From NCBI GenBank assembly GCA_951799405.1, contig OX637351.1:4558251-4622250 (forward strand): a DNA stretch of 64,000 bases. Reading direction: 5' to 3'. A program made the position numbers and the translations under genes. The notes beneath the pieces were generated by a model. The model was given only the letters and a program-made list of their open reading frames with translations, was not told the DNA's origin and ran no database searches. This DNA is from Agapetus fuscipes. Taxonomy: Eukaryota > Arthropoda > Insecta > Trichoptera > Glossosomatidae. This document shows, piece after piece, positions 18,699 to 31,900 of the stretch (positions within the stretch are counted from its first letter, which is position 1; the number at the start of each line of letters is the position of its first letter).

Positions 18699-21600
18699 GA
18701 GCAGGCTCTTGTTGAGCCTCCTCTCCTTCTCAGCCCTGTACTGCCTCCTGCACACGCTGGACTGCAGCTCCAGGATCCGGTTGATCTTCTCCACAATCTC
18801 CTTGGCCTTGAAATGGTCACACTCAAATTCGTGCCTTTTGAATTTCTGCTGATTTGAAGGTTGATTGTTGTGCATGCCTGAAGCCAACAGAGAAAACAAA
18901 TATGTTTATCAGGTAAATAGCTCAAATGAGTAATTTACAAGACTATTATTTCCGAACCATCGATGCTAAGAGCCCTAGCCACATACAAGGGTGATATTTA
19001 CCTGCAGAGAAAAAGTTCTGAAATCAAATTTGTTTCGAGTGCTCGGGGCAAGTAGGGTCAAAAATCAGACATAATCCAATGTTGTAAAGGCAACTTTGCA
19101 GTGGAGATCAGCAGGACATGAGGGCTTAGAAACTCTAAGGAAGAGTAGAACGGAGGAGGCCTCTGTCCAGGGGTCGATGGCAACAGGTTGAGAAGAAGAA
19201 TACCATGGTTACTCACCCATAGATGGAGATGGTTCTTGGCTGTGGTTGGAGGGTCTATTGCTGGCATACACCAGGGTGAAAGTCGTCCTGTTAGTTTTGT
19301 TTTCAGTTATTTCACAGCCCGCCACAGAGTCCATGTTGTACGAGACAGACTTCATTCTGTGCTGTAATGACAGACAAACGTCAGATGAGAAAAAAGGCTG
19401 TCATATCTGACAGACATGTTTTTCCCCATTGAGGTGGGTGTGAGGAGGCAGGCACTTAGGTTAGCGGGGACGGATACTGTCAGTTTGATGCAGCCTCGCC
19501 GTCAAATACACACTATTTTTGGGGACAATGTATTCCAGATTGCAGGACCGATGTAGTGGAACAGACTGCCACCCGGAGTGAGGAATTCAAAATCTGTTGG
19601 CATTTTTCAGGGAGCACTGAAAACACAATACAACTAAGCTACACATAAAGTGTTTCAACTTCTTGACACATTATCCTCAAAGGGTTTCGCATGTGGCGAG
19701 TGAAACCTATTTATTTTTACAGATAAGGGGGCTGGCCTTACACAAACCACTTAATTTGAAGTGGGGACTCATTTTTTGTGATGGCTAAATAAATCTAAAT
19801 CTAATCTCTAAATCTAATCTAATCTAAACTGCAAAGATATATATCATTTAAGATTTATATTAAATGCATTCCCCCAGCAGACATGTATAATTTCGCGCTA
19901 ACACATGTCGCATGTGGACCTATAACATAAAAATAAAATCTCAAATGAACATAAGCCCTGCAACTCTTGCCGTCCTACCCTGTAACAGGGGTGACATTGG
20001 CAAAGTGAACCATTTTTACGGCATGGATGGTCAGCCGCATATCAACCTATAAGTCAAAGGAATAAACCTTGCTGGTATTTTATTTTGGGGTTTGAAATGA
20101 ACACCAAAACCGAAAATAATTTCTGACACCCACGGTGGGATTTGAACCCGAGCTCACGGCCTACTCACCGACTGAGCTATCGACCGGACAAAGAAAACTG
20201 AAAGCGCACTTTTATAAAATGTCTCGTTGATGAAGTTTTCAAGGCAGGGTGTTTAGACTCACCCAGAACTTGTTGGAGTAGCCGTGCAGCGGGTCTATCT
20301 CTATCCTCTCCCCCGAGATGCCCAGCATGACGTTGGTGCTGGCCCGCATGCGGCTGGTGATCTTCACCTGGTAGGACTGGTAGGTGGGCGCCTCTATCAC
20401 CAGCTCGTGCACCTTCATTCTGTTCAGCGCCTCTGCTTCCTGGATGCCTTTACCTGACAATACAAACAAACTTTCAAACAAAAAGTTCCATCCAGCCTTA
20501 CAGCAACTGGGTCTTGCTTGAGTATTGGCGCTTTGTAGGGACGATCAAGTTCGTACACCTCTGCGGCACTTCAACAAGTGTCATAGACCCCTAGAGTCTC
20601 TAGAATCTAGGGCGTCTATAATTTTATTTTTACAGCGAACTTTATTTCATGCACACTCACCTGGATCTGAACTGGATGAATCCTGCCGACTGAATCCTCC
20701 CCTCTCTCCTTCAGACAGCTTCTTATTCAGCTTATCCACCAAGCTCGACCTGTTCCTCGACGCTTCATCTCCAAACGTGACACTCGAAAAGGTTCTCTGC
20801 ACTCCCTTCGCTCCGGTCCTGCCATTGGTTCCCTTCTTTGCCGGCAAATTGCCGACCTTGTCTTTCGAATCGAAGGTCGCTGATCGGCTGCGGATGGTTT
20901 GGTCCGTGGATTTGCTGTCTTCCGTTGAGTTTATGTTGTGAAAGCCGCCTTTTTCTGGGATTGAGGAGGTGGGCACTTCGGAAGGACGGTTGTTGCAGGA
21001 TTTTAGGTCCACCAGGCCGAGACAGTCGAGGCCAAACTTGGAACAGGCCTCCTTGACGTCTAGGCATGGGAATTCCCAGTCGACTTCGCCATTGTCTTCC
21101 GTCATGAAGAGGCCATAGTTGGAGACGGGGCCAAGGTTGACCTCCGGATGTGCAATACTAAAAAAATAATTTTTGACTTGAATTCAGTCGTAAAAAGAGT
21201 ACATGTATGAAAAAGATTATGACTCCGAATAAAATGAAAGAAGTGGATCTTGTCATTTTATGCTTCGAGATTGATCTCGAAAAATGAGGCGAGATCTCGG
21301 AATATCGGGATCTCGCGAGATCGAGATTGCATTCCCTAAACGCATGCCATAATGTATTTTTCCATAAAAATTTTCAATTTTATCGATCACAAGATTTACA
21401 CCGCAGCGTCTATGTTCGGACTGCTCCGGGCATAGTACACATGCAGCCAAAGTTTTTTTATACATATGGAAATGCAACTGTGAAGTTTTTAGTTCTCTTT
21501 CTTACTAATGACCATTTTCGTAAGTAGGTTGAAACAAATATACCTATATTATCTATTTTCGTTAAAATAATTTCTAGTCCACAGATATCAAAGTCAATGA

Positions 21601-23976
21601 TCTGCACTGCTGCCTACATAAAATAAAATCAGATTTTTTTGGCGATCCAATACACGTCGGTCCCATACTCGTCGGATTATCGACAGCCTGACCTAAAAGA
21701 TTTAAAAAAAGCATTTACATACCTATACTTATAACAGGTGAATCCAATAAGATCTTGTATCTTGGCTTTGGCAATGATCCGTATCATTATCGGGTAATTT
21801 CTCTGATCCTCTGGCAACATTGTCATAAATATTTTGTATGATTTGATTGGCAACCCTAGCTGCGCCGTCCCATCAAACTTGGCATACTCCAAATACTGTG
21901 TCTGAGGCAGGTAGGGGCACTTCTCCAGCTGATCCGTCAAGAGGGATTTTTTCTTTGTTTGATCTTTGAGGTTGGGATCTTTTAGTTTGATTTCTCTTTT
22001 GGCAAAGAGCTCGCTTCTCTCTTGGTCTGTGAGGCAGCTGGATGGATTCTCCCATTTGACCATCTTTATTCTGGCCGCCTTCCGATTGGCCTGCTCCATT
22101 TTTTCCAACTTCTGGGCAGTGTTTGATCTCTGTCTGAAACATTTGAATGTTGAAATGGAGCCGAAACAAAAACAAAGGAGGGAAAAAATTACAGCATCAT
22201 CCCAACATCTCTACAATCTAATGATATAGTTTTTCTCGAGTTAGACGGTCAAAATGGACTTTCTAAGAAGTATGATTGGAAAAAAACGGAAAGATAGGGT
22301 GAGGAATGAGTTAGTGAGAGAAGAATGTAGTGCAAGGGAAAGTATAAAAGTAAAAATCAAAAGGGGTTTGTTAAAATGGTTTGGAAACATGGAAAGAATG
22401 AATGACGAAAGACTGACGAAGAGAGTGTACGCTGCAACTATGAATGGAAGCCGCGGTAGGGGAAGACCGAGAAAAGTATGGATGGATCAAATTTCCGAAA
22501 TAGCGAATGAATGGGATATTCAGAGTCATAACAAAAGGAGAGAGTGCATGAAAAAGATTATGACTCTGAATGAAATGAAAGAAGTATGTAAGGACCGAAA
22601 GGAATGGCGGTTGATTTGCAACAATGGCGGCTAGGGCATTAATTCTAAGTGTAAAATTAAGTTTAAAATTAATTTTACTTTATTTTAATTTTAATTTGTA
22701 ATGTGTCTCATTATGAATTTCTGTAAATAATTTATAATTTTTTGTGCTCCTTGACTGATAGGTTGGTACGATGCTGACCACCCGTGCTGTAAAAATCAGT
22801 TCACTTTTGCCAATGCCACCCCGGTTCAGGGAACGGCGGCAGGAGTTGCAAGGTTTATGTCCATGTGAGGTTTTCTTTATTTGTATGCACACATGCAGAA
22901 TGTGTAGGCGCGAACCTACATGTGCCTGTCTGTAGGCATGCATTTTATATGAGCCTTAAATGTTAACACATCCTTGCAGCTTAGATTATAGATTATAGAC
23001 CAGGCTTGTCCAACATACGACCCAACATACAAGCCTGTCATCTGGCCCGCAACGACATCTAGTTATTGCGCAATATGTTCTTCATCTATTTAAGGCAGCG
23101 TTTTTTTTCAAATGGGGGGGGCGCGATTTTTCTCCGCGAAGATTGAAATTGCGTGCCTTCGATATAATAGTGAACAAAAAAAAAATGAGAATGACTCTTC
23201 CTTGACTGATAGGTTGGTATGACGCTAACCCCCCGTGTTGCAAAAATTGGTTCACTTTTGCCTATGCCACACAGTTCCAGGGAAAGGTGGCAGGAGTTGC
23301 AAAGGTTTATGTTCATGCGAGGTTTTTTATTTGTATGCACACATGCAGAATGCGTAGGCGCGAACCTACATGTGCCTGTCTGTGGGCATGCATTTAATAT
23401 GCGTCTTAAATGACAGTTGCCTAGAACTGAATGTAAAAATACCACGTTTGTGTGAAGCGTACACTGTAGGGCGCACTTTGGTAAGCAAAATGGCTGAAAT
23501 GCTCCATTCTCCAATCTTTTATTTAGATGGATGGCTTGGGTTCATACATTAAAAATAATCTTTAAATGTCTATGTATCCTTGCAACTTGGTTATTATAGA
23601 TCTTATATTGCCATCTTTGGCTCTATACACCTAAATTTTCCGTTGATCGTTAATACCTGTGACTGATAAAATTCATCTCTCTCTGCAGGTCGCAACTTTC
23701 TGCCATGGATCCCATATCGTCGTCGTCGCTCTGGTCCATCTCAGGGTAACAATCAAACTCTGATACTCTCTCCTCATATTCCTCTTCCGACATTTCTTCA
23801 ATGTCAGCATTCTGTTCGTGCCGTTTGTTGGTCGGATTTGGATTATTCCGATAGCGCAGAAGCTTGGGCAAGTCTTCCCCGAGCATCACAATCTCGCACA
23901 TTCCCGTGTCGTCTGTGGATATGAAAGAGTTCCGGATGTGCGAAAGCAACCAGTGCTTATTGTCGTACGTCGCCAT
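18693..23976 (-). CDS. MAPKAP1: Sin1 / MAPKAP1, TORC2 subunit, 6 exons, 582 aa
   Basis: Exons: 23976-23657, 22133-21723, 21157-20661, 20453-20263, 19361-19217, 18877-18693; phases agree (1749 nt). Sin1 is an obligate TORC2 component that presents substrates such as AKT to the complex. The start MATYDNKHWLLSHIRNSF has good context and is followed by STDDTGMCE, identical to human. Exon 2 opens with RQRSNTAQKLEKM (human RRRSNTAQRLERL). The CRIM domain spans residues 160-305 (KFDGTAQLGLPIKSYKIF, AKIQDLIGFTCYKY, EDNGEVDWEFPCLD). A Ser-rich linker follows; the C-terminal PH domain is at about 420-575 (SYQVKITSRMRAST, LGISGERIEIDP, KINRILELQ). No Ras-binding domain is evident between CRIM and PH, and the 207-bp intron there leaves little room for a missed exon. 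Human is 522 aa. Confidence 0.95.
19490..19710 (+). mobile_element. LINE RT C-terminal relic
   Basis: Plus strand: WNRLPPGVRNSKSVGIFQGA followed by LKTQYN, a stop, and the tail phrase actaagctacacataaagtg. This is the WNxLPxxVRxxxSxxxFxxxLK pattern of CR1/Jockey-type RT ends. It lies in a Sin1 intron. Confidence 0.6.
19799..20064 (-). repeat. Family C copy, full length (reverse)
   Basis: It starts with repeated taatctaatct and ends with accaacctataagt-like sequence in a Sin1 intron. A SINE-B fragment follows immediately. Confidence 0.88.
20065..20190 (-). mobile_element. SINE-B fragment (reverse)
   Basis: The tRNA-like head on the minus strand is GGTCGATAGCTCAGTCGGTG with GGGTTCAAATCCC. The distal tail is missing because the family C copy adjoins. 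Confidence 0.8.
20484..20615 (+). mobile_element. SINE-A fragment, tail type 2
   Basis: Only the body end and tail are present (CCATCCAGCCTTACAGCAAC to CTAGAATCTAGGG), inside the short intron between Sin1 exons 3 and 4. Confidence 0.85.
21240..21535 (+). repeat. Dispersed repeat shared with 47956-48180
   Basis: It shares ACATATGGAAATGCAACTGT and ttctctttcttactaatgac with the 48.1-kb copy, in a Sin1 intron. The left part also carries a purine-rich GATCTCGAAAAATGAGGCGA segment. The class is unknown. Confidence 0.6.
22254..22634 (+). mobile_element. RTE-type LINE, 3' end of the ORF, open for 126 codons
   Basis: The frame contains FLRSMIGKKRKDRVRNELVR, LLKWFGNMERMNDERLTKRV, GRGRPRKVWMDQIS and VCKDRKEWRLICN, the standard C-terminal order of insect endonuclease-RT proteins. 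The RT and endonuclease domains are missing, so this is a 5'-truncated insertion. It sits in Sin1 intron 1 antisense to the gene. Confidence 0.8.
22750..23000 (+). repeat. Family C copy, full length
   Basis: It runs from CCTTGACTGATAGGTTGGTA to CCTTGCAGCTTAGATTATAG. The variants CTGATAGG and 'aggtttatgtccatgtgagg' are shared only with the neighbour at 23199, suggesting a subfamily. Confidence 0.85.
23199..23420 (+). repeat. Family C copy, same subfamily
   Basis: It starts TTCCTTGACTGATAGGTTGG and keeps CACATGCAGAATGCGTAGGC. The distal end is interrupted by unrelated sequence; a short 3' piece reappears at 23560-23600. Confidence 0.8.
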
Positions 23977-24187
23977 TGCCTCAAAATTCACTAAATTTAA
24001 GGATTATAAACAAATATTTTCATTGAAATAGAAAATCGGCGATCCCAGCATAACGCACGACATAATAATAATAACATTGGTACAGCTTTACAAGGATATA
24101 AATGAGTCTAGATGACAGCTGAAGGAGGGCGCCGTTATGACTTTATGGCCTGCAATATCCTAACACAAATGAGTTTTATCTTCTTTT

Positions 24188-25206
24188 GGCTCAGTTTAGA
24201 CACACGAAATTTTTTTGAAAAAGTTTCGATAGTGACGTCAAGCAAGATGGCCGCTCCGCAGTGACAGTTGCTGGCAATTTTGATATTATGATGATTTTTT
24301 AAAAATGCCGCATGACCCGCTTATTTCGTAATGTTGGTCAGACTGAGTTGTCAGACATTTCCACTTCGGAGTTAAAATGTCTGAAAAGTCAAAGACAATA
24401 ATGCTATGGACTCGACAATTTTGGTAGGTATTTAAATTTTTTTTGTTAATTTAAAACTCGAAAACCTTTATTTTCTGTGAAAACAAAAACAATTTGGAAA
24501 ATATAAAATAATTGTTAACCCCTTGAAAAGAAAAAGGAAGTAGGTAATAATTAAATTGAGTTTGTTCTTACTTTTGGAATAAAAACAATTTTATTTCACG
24601 ACGGTGTTTTTTTCCATTGCAACGTTTTAATTATGAAATGATTCCGTGAAACTTTTCACGGAAGAAACATGTTAATCAACTATTTTTATAAGTCGTAAAT
24701 AATTTCAGTCGTAAGGGAAAATTAAATTTAATGTTGGTCTCGGCAAATATGCGCCAAAAACAATGACACATTTATAATGTGAACACAATATAAAATACCA
24801 ATGCAATATTAATGACACAATATTGCAATATTGCATTCTGTTTCATAAAAATATTTTTGAGGTTAAGAACCCGTAATATATTTTCACAACATTGGAATAT
24901 TCAGCCAGTTTGTACAACACCACGATGAATTTTAAATTATCTGTATGATTCTTTTTTTTTACCGACGCATAGTTAACCTTAACACGTATTAAAATAATTT
25001 AATTCCTACATTATTTTAATCCCATTCGATGTTTGAATAAACCGCAACAGCTAAATGCCATTAGAAGAAAAAGATTCTGTTTTGTTCAAAAAATATTTTG
25101 TTCAAATGTGTGTGGAGACGGAAAACCGATAGTTGCCGCTAAAAATCGCTGTCTGACGTCACTATCGAAACTTTTTCAAAAAAATTTCGTGTGTCTAAAC
25201 TGAGCC
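24188..25206. mobile_element. 1.02-kb non-coding element with 50-bp inverted ends
   Basis: The ends are GGCTCAGTTTAGACACACGA (continuing to about 24238 through AAAAGTTTCGATAGTGACGTC) and the near-perfect complement at 25155-25206. The interior is AT-rich and has no open frame of note. TTTT on both sides may be a 4-bp target duplication. It lies just upstream of Sin1 and downstream of SMYD4. Confidence 0.8.
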
Positions 25207-25936
25207 TTTTCCTCAACAAAATGCTTCTTAAATTTAAGTTCTACTGCTGACATCACATTAAACTATCAAAAGTGACCTTTGATAAGATGGCAGTGCTAGT
25301 TTTCACGTTCATTTTAAGGTATGTTATTCTGTAACTTGTTTTTTTTTATTATATTTTTTAAGCGATATGTTGCTTTTTTATGTAGCCAGTCCCATAAAAC
25401 GAGACCTCGTTTGAGCATCATAGGAAATTAATAATTTTTTTTGGTACCTACAGATATTGCCTTTTTTTTAACTTAATTTTTTATTTTTGTATAAAAACAC
25501 TTTGGGGATTTCTTCTTGATATTTTTTTGTATGTGCCACACCTGTCGTCATGACAACTGATGACAACTATTTTTTTGTTTGTAAAATAATTTGCGGCTGT
25601 CAAATCTGTTCAGATAATTTATTGGAAAATCCCTTCATAAAACGGTGTTTTCCTTTATCGAATCAGTTTTAAAAGGAAAGAAACAAGGTAATAAATGCAT
25701 AATTAATTTATTGTCCGCATTTTCTTAAATCATTGCGGGGCCATATTTAAGGTTAAGACATAAAACATTTCTTCCATGGATAACTTCACATTTAACAAAT
25801 TTATGATTTGTATTGAAATGTTAAATTAAAATTGTTTTTTTTTCACTACAGCACAAGGCATACGAATATTTAAATATTTTTTACACATTTGTAATATAAT
25901 TTTAAAAGGTAGGTAGATACGTTTTTTGTTCCAAAT
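25207..25936. other. Gap between the TIR element and the SMYD4 3' end
   Basis: This AT-rich sequence presumably includes the SMYD4 3'UTR at its right side. No open frame or repeat is recognised. Confidence 0.5.
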
Positions 25937-28900
25937 TCAAACAAATGTCACGTTTCCAAACGTTAATAGACAACGGCGGATATTCTGTTGGCACAGGTGG
26001 TAGTCCCTGAACGGAGGCGCCAGTGTCTCATCATACAACTTCAACTCTTCTATGAACTTTACCAATGCCTTTCCATACTCTCCCTTCTCCATAAAATGCT
26101 CGCCAAGTTTGTGAGCGGCCACTGTATCCTGCAACAACAACAAAATCATTAAAAAAACTGTTCATATTATTACTCAATGGTTCATAGCTCCATTGTTGTA
26201 GACTCATTTTTAAAATGGTATCCCCAATGGATTGAATAAACTCGGCACAAATTTAAATTCAGACGGGGCTATTCTTAGACATTTTCACATAGTCGTCGGT
26301 TGAGCCCACGCTTTGACAAACTAATGGTGCCTGGGCTGGAAGTTTCATCGCACGGTCATTCTCACCTATTTGTATGAAGACAAATCAGCTGTTCACTTGC
26401 GGCCATCTTGGATTGACAGGTTTTAATACAAATGCATCATTAGTTTGTCAAAGCATGGGCTCAACCGACGACTAAAATGTCTAGGAATAGCCCCGAGAGT
26501 GTTTTTCTTGGCAAGCAATCAGTGCATTTCTACGGGACTATGGTTTTTAGCAACCAATAACAACAATTTGTTTTCCTTTTCCCTAGCCACCCACTCTGTG
26601 ATGTCATTATTTTTTGTCTATGGTATTTGTTCAGATTCCATTAAATGACAGACTGTATGAACCGTGTCGTGGAGGAGAACAGGTTTCTCACATTTGCTGA
26701 AGTCTTATCTGACATCATTGGGGAGACGAGTTTCTTCTAAAGTGAAAAAGCACAAACTAAGCAGAAATAATCATTGCTCGTGATCTAAGATTGTAGTTAC
26801 ATGAAGTAGCCTTAGTGATTCATCAATGACGGCCATCTTGATATGACGTTCACATACATATAAAATGTAGGTAGTGAGATTCAAACAAAAACAGCGCTCA
26901 CCAAATAAATGAACTTGTATTTAATTTATTTGTTTACCAATATTTTTCTTTTTTAGTTTTCACGACATAAATACTGCTGCAACCACTATGATGGCACATA
27001 AATATCTCTACAGTTTGTTTTGGAAGACTCAATAAAATAAGCAAAATGTCGGATGATCAAACATCTAGAGAGGACCAACATTCACAAATAAACAGTAAGG
27101 ACTTTTTCCCATTATAATATCAATACCTTAAAGGTCAAACTGAATAAATTACATATACAGTTGACATATCGCCCCCTTAAAAGTCTTGCCCTACTTCCCA
27201 GGTTCCCCACTTCCCTACTTCCTTTTAACCGTCGATATATGTATATTCTTTTAATTATCATTTATTTCTGATTTGTTTTGATTTTTTTAGAAGATGCCGA
27301 CACCTTTGAACATCAGCTTGCGCCTCCAAAGTATGAAATAAGACCTGGCCTAAATGACAGGTAGGTGACATCAACTTTTTTTTAATAACGACATTTAAAA
27401 AAAAAGTATTCTTTTTTAATTGATGTTTTTTAGGTTTCAGGCACTGGCTGTTAAGGAAATCATTGACCAGGCGATGAGGGATATCTTAAAAGATCAAACC
27501 TATGAAAGTTCGCAGGCTGAAAAGTGGGTGAAGGAAGTGGCCAACAGGATCAGGGAAAAAGTTAACAAATTGGATATGAAGAGGTTAGAACATTTTAATT
27601 TTAACTAGGGGGGATGTCCCTGGCTGCTACGCAGCCCGACCCCTTAACATTTGTGGAATGGGTATAGTGCGCATGGGTTCCTCACGTAAAAATCTTAATA
27701 TTAGAAAACATGCAGTTTTTGTAACAAAAAACTTAGATTTGTTTTGCTTTTATAAAACAAATTTATAGAAAACCATCATTTAAAAAAAAAAAAAAAAACA
27801 CTGAGAATATCCCGCACTGTAAACGGATATATGTACATCATTATAATTGTCTGTTATACATAGGGGCTGTCCATATATTACGTCATTCGCATTAGGGGGG
27901 GGGAGTCTGGTCTGCGGATGATGGCAAATGATGTACGAGTACCAAAAGTGACGTCGTTCTTGTAAATACGAAATTCTACAAAATATACAAAATATTATGT
28001 AAGTAATATAACATTATTAATTATTAAGCTCATCCATTATTACAGCAAGAGGGGAGGGAGGGGTCGAAAATCGGCCAAAATCGATGACGTAATTTATGGA
28101 CGGCCCCATGTATAAATTGTCGGTGTTATGGCCGAGGGGGCCAAGTGGGCTGATCTTACTAGCGTGCTTGGAATAGAACAATGTTGGTTCGATCCCCGCC
28201 TGGGTCATTGACCATAACTTTGACCCTGGTTCAACAGATGTTATTGGGTAATTATTCATTAAAATAAACAAGAATGAATTATTAATTGATGATATTAATA
28301 CCTGTATTTTGCCAGGTAGAATAGGTTGGTGAATTGCATTCTTCTTCACAAATCTTTTAAAAAAAAAATAATAGCGCTGTGAACTAACAGGAGGATTAAT
28401 TATTTTGCCTGTTCTAGTTCATTCTAGCAATCTCACGTACCTTACACAACAATACATTGTACCAATAATAATTAATTGGTATTAATATTGCATTTTACTG
28501 TTTGTTGTGCAGGTTCAAGTTTGTGGTGCAGGTGTGCCTGGGTGAGATGCGCGGGGCGGGCATCAAGTCCGGCATGCGCTGCCTGTGGGACTCGGAGTGC
28601 GACTCCTACACGGCGCACATGTTCCAGAGTGACTCCATCTTTTGTCACGCAACCGTGTTTGGCATTTACTTTTATTGACCATGTGTGTTCAAGAACTTTT
28701 AAATTAAAAAATCTTAGTTTTTATACATTTTTTCAGCTTACCCGATGGAGGGGAGGTTATGTAATGCTTTATAATCAGGATAATATTTAAATACAACCTA
28801 TTGTAGTTGAATATTATTCATACAGGAGCTGAATGAGCAGTTTCGTCATAGTTAGAGACCATATCGTCGGTTAAAAGGCAGTAGGGCATAAGCGACATAA

Positions 28901-31900
28901 ACTAAATTGTTCAGGAGAGCAGTTTAAAGTTTGAGATTGCAGAAAAATGGCATAACTTTTTTATTTTTTATCATATCGTTAAAATCAAAACAGCTCTAAA
29001 ATTAAAAAAATAAAGGCATTTATTGGCATTCCTATTAATGTGGTTTTACGATTTTTTTATATCACAAGCGCCTTTAGGACCAAAAAGGCCAAAATCTTGT
29101 CAGTTACACCAAAACCATACTTCGAAAACGCAGTTGTTTGCTTGGGCATAAACAACACAAAAAACATCGTAGAGCTATGGGAGTTAGCGCATTAGAAAGA
29201 GTGGAAAATTTCAAAAATTCATAACTCATTTTTGATTGAAATGTCGCTTATACCCTACTGCCTTTTAACCGTCGATATGGATCAAAAGCAAGCGATAAAA
29301 CGTGGCTACTCATGAAGTCTGCTGACCAACATTATTTACATCTTATCATGACACAAAAATTATTTATTGTATTGTAAATATTTTTTAATAAAGTGTAAAT
29401 CAGGACCTAACTACAGATGGCCAATTTTATTTATTTAGGCGTTTATGCCTTAGGTTGTCCGATCCAGGACAGCAACTCTCCAGTGTCAACTGCTGCCTGC
29501 TGGATGTGTAAGCCTAAAACTCCTGTTCAAATCAAGAATTGGTTTACCTGAAGAGCCTTTAGTCCCTTCATGATGTTGGTGTACTCCTGGCAAAGTCCGC
29601 ATTTCACCATGATTTCCTTGCAATCTATCGGAACTGGGATGACATTTCTACAAGTGCTGTTGCTGCTTGAATCACACCTGTAAAAGGAATAGGTTTACAA
29701 CATTGCAAAAAATAGTGATGTATTATACTGATGCTGTAGAAAATGGTTCACTTTGCCAATGTCACCCCTGTTTCAGGGAAGGTCGGCAGGAGTTGCAGGG
29801 TGTATGTTCATTTGAGATTGGGTTTTTATATTGTAGGACTACATGCGGCATGTTTAAGCGCGAACCTAAACATGTCTGTTTTGTGAAAATGCATATAATG
29901 TGAGTCTCTAATGTCACTTATATTTTGCAACTTAGATTAGATTAGATTAGATTCACCATATTTACATATTCAAGCAAGACAGCCTGGCGGGAATCAAACA
30001 GAGACTTAATCAAATTACCATTGCATTACCCGCTCAGTCATACTCATTACTTATAACTGTATTCTTTACAATTTCTCTATTTTGTAAAGAATAACATTTT
30101 AGATTTTAGAAATAAACTTACTTGAACCTCATATAACTCTCTGTCATGTCCTCAAAGATGGGCCAATTCTGTATGCACGCCGTACACTTACAATCAAACC
30201 AATACTGGTCCTTCATTTCATCTTGTCTCTGTTTCTTATCCTTCCTCATAAACAACGGACCATAATTCTCCGAAATCTGTTCCCCATTCTTGATATTCTT
30301 TATAGCCTGAGCAATGACAGAAGTCCCTTGATAGTATCTCACAATCCCCGGATCACAAGAATGGTTGAAAAGTGCCAGCGTTGCATACACCCCACCTCCT
30401 ATGAAAATAGGCTTTCCTTCTTTCTTAACAATCGGTTTTTCATCACCTTCCTTTGGTTTAGTCGCTTCACATTCCAACTCAAAGATTTCGTGAGCGTTAA
30501 ACTGCATTATTTGCAAATTCCTCAACAATAATCCGCCTATATAAGACTCCACTTCAGTCACTTCTTCTGTCTTTTCTGTAATGGTTAAACTATCCATTGA
30601 CTCTTGAATTTCTTCGTTAGGATTTTTGAAATAGTCTGTCTTCTTAAGCAAATTCATCAGGAACACTGCCATGTGGGTTCTCTCAAAGAAATCAGATTTC
30701 GTTCTTAGGTTTTCGTGTCGTACTAGGTTGTAGATGCGTCGGTAATCATCGCTCAAGTATTTGTCTGTGCTGGTGAATTCTTTCTTCAGATTTTGCTTCA
30801 TTTCTGTGAAGTATTGGAGCCTCTTCTGTGATATGATGCGCAGGGCCATGTGGCAGGTGACTGAACAGCCCGAGTCCCAGAGAATGCGGAGAACGGGGCA
30901 CTCGTACTTGTGATAAGTGTCTAGAGATTTCTTGCGACATTTGTCGCTGCAGAACACAACGTTTGTACAGTTTGGACATCCTAAAGGAGCAACGCATCTG
31001 AAAATAGAATAAATTGTATTAGATTTTTATTTTTTTATTGGTTTTTACATTTAAAATTGTCATTGAGGTAAAATAATATGTTCATCCTCAGTCATGCAGA
31101 GAGTGTGTCTCCTGAAGACGTTAGCTACGTTGTTAACGAAACATCGAGAATAATGTAATTTCTCTTATAACGATTCGTGGAATATCCGATAAATAAATTT
31201 TAACTGTGTGGTTATAATTATTTTAAATAAAATAACATGCTTATTTCATAACATAATAGGTAGTTTCATCAAAATCACATCACTCTGAAAAGCCCATTGA
31301 AACGTCCAGAAACTCCAGTTCTAATAAACCGCGGCAACAGAGTAAAAAAGTAGCGATCCAAAACAGAACAGGTCTTTTGCATATGGGGCTGCATACAGAC
31401 TTGTATATGGGGCTGCAAAGTTTTGCCACATCACTCCTCACCTTCAAGCTCTCCATTGGCTGAAAATCCCTTAGAGGATCACGTTCAAAATCGGCTTGCT
31501 CACCTTTAAAGCACTGCGTGGGAGTGCTCCGGGGTATCTGATGGAGCTGATGTCTCAAGCAATTACAACCTCACGTGGACAAACACTGAGTTCAGCTGCA
31601 TCAAGAAGCAGCTGCCTGGACATCCGTGCAAGAAAGCCCCGCACTGTTTTTGGAGATAGAGCATTCAAGGCGGCCGCTCCAATGACTTGGAATGCTATTC
31701 CCGCTTCACTAAGGGAACTGGATTTGGAGAGACTGTTCAAAAGACGTCTCAAGACTCACCTCTTCGCCCAATCATATGGACAAGCGCCTTTGCAACTGTC
31801 ATAAAAGGCGCTATATAAAATTTGCACTTCATCCAAAGTAGTAGGAGAAGTTGTACCTCTGGAAGCAGTGCTGGCAATGTGTCTGTGAGTGTTCTGCCAG

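Noticed and set aside
18060..18700. A CRISPR-like array, because of regular direct repeats with short spacers.
   Set aside because: The genome is eukaryotic, the spacers are poly-C tracts and the repeat is a duplicated piece of the Sin1 last exon.
28120..28205. A class II tRNA (Ser/Leu type) gene.
   Set aside because: It is one of five dispersed copies followed by the same body, and the acceptor stem is not intact.
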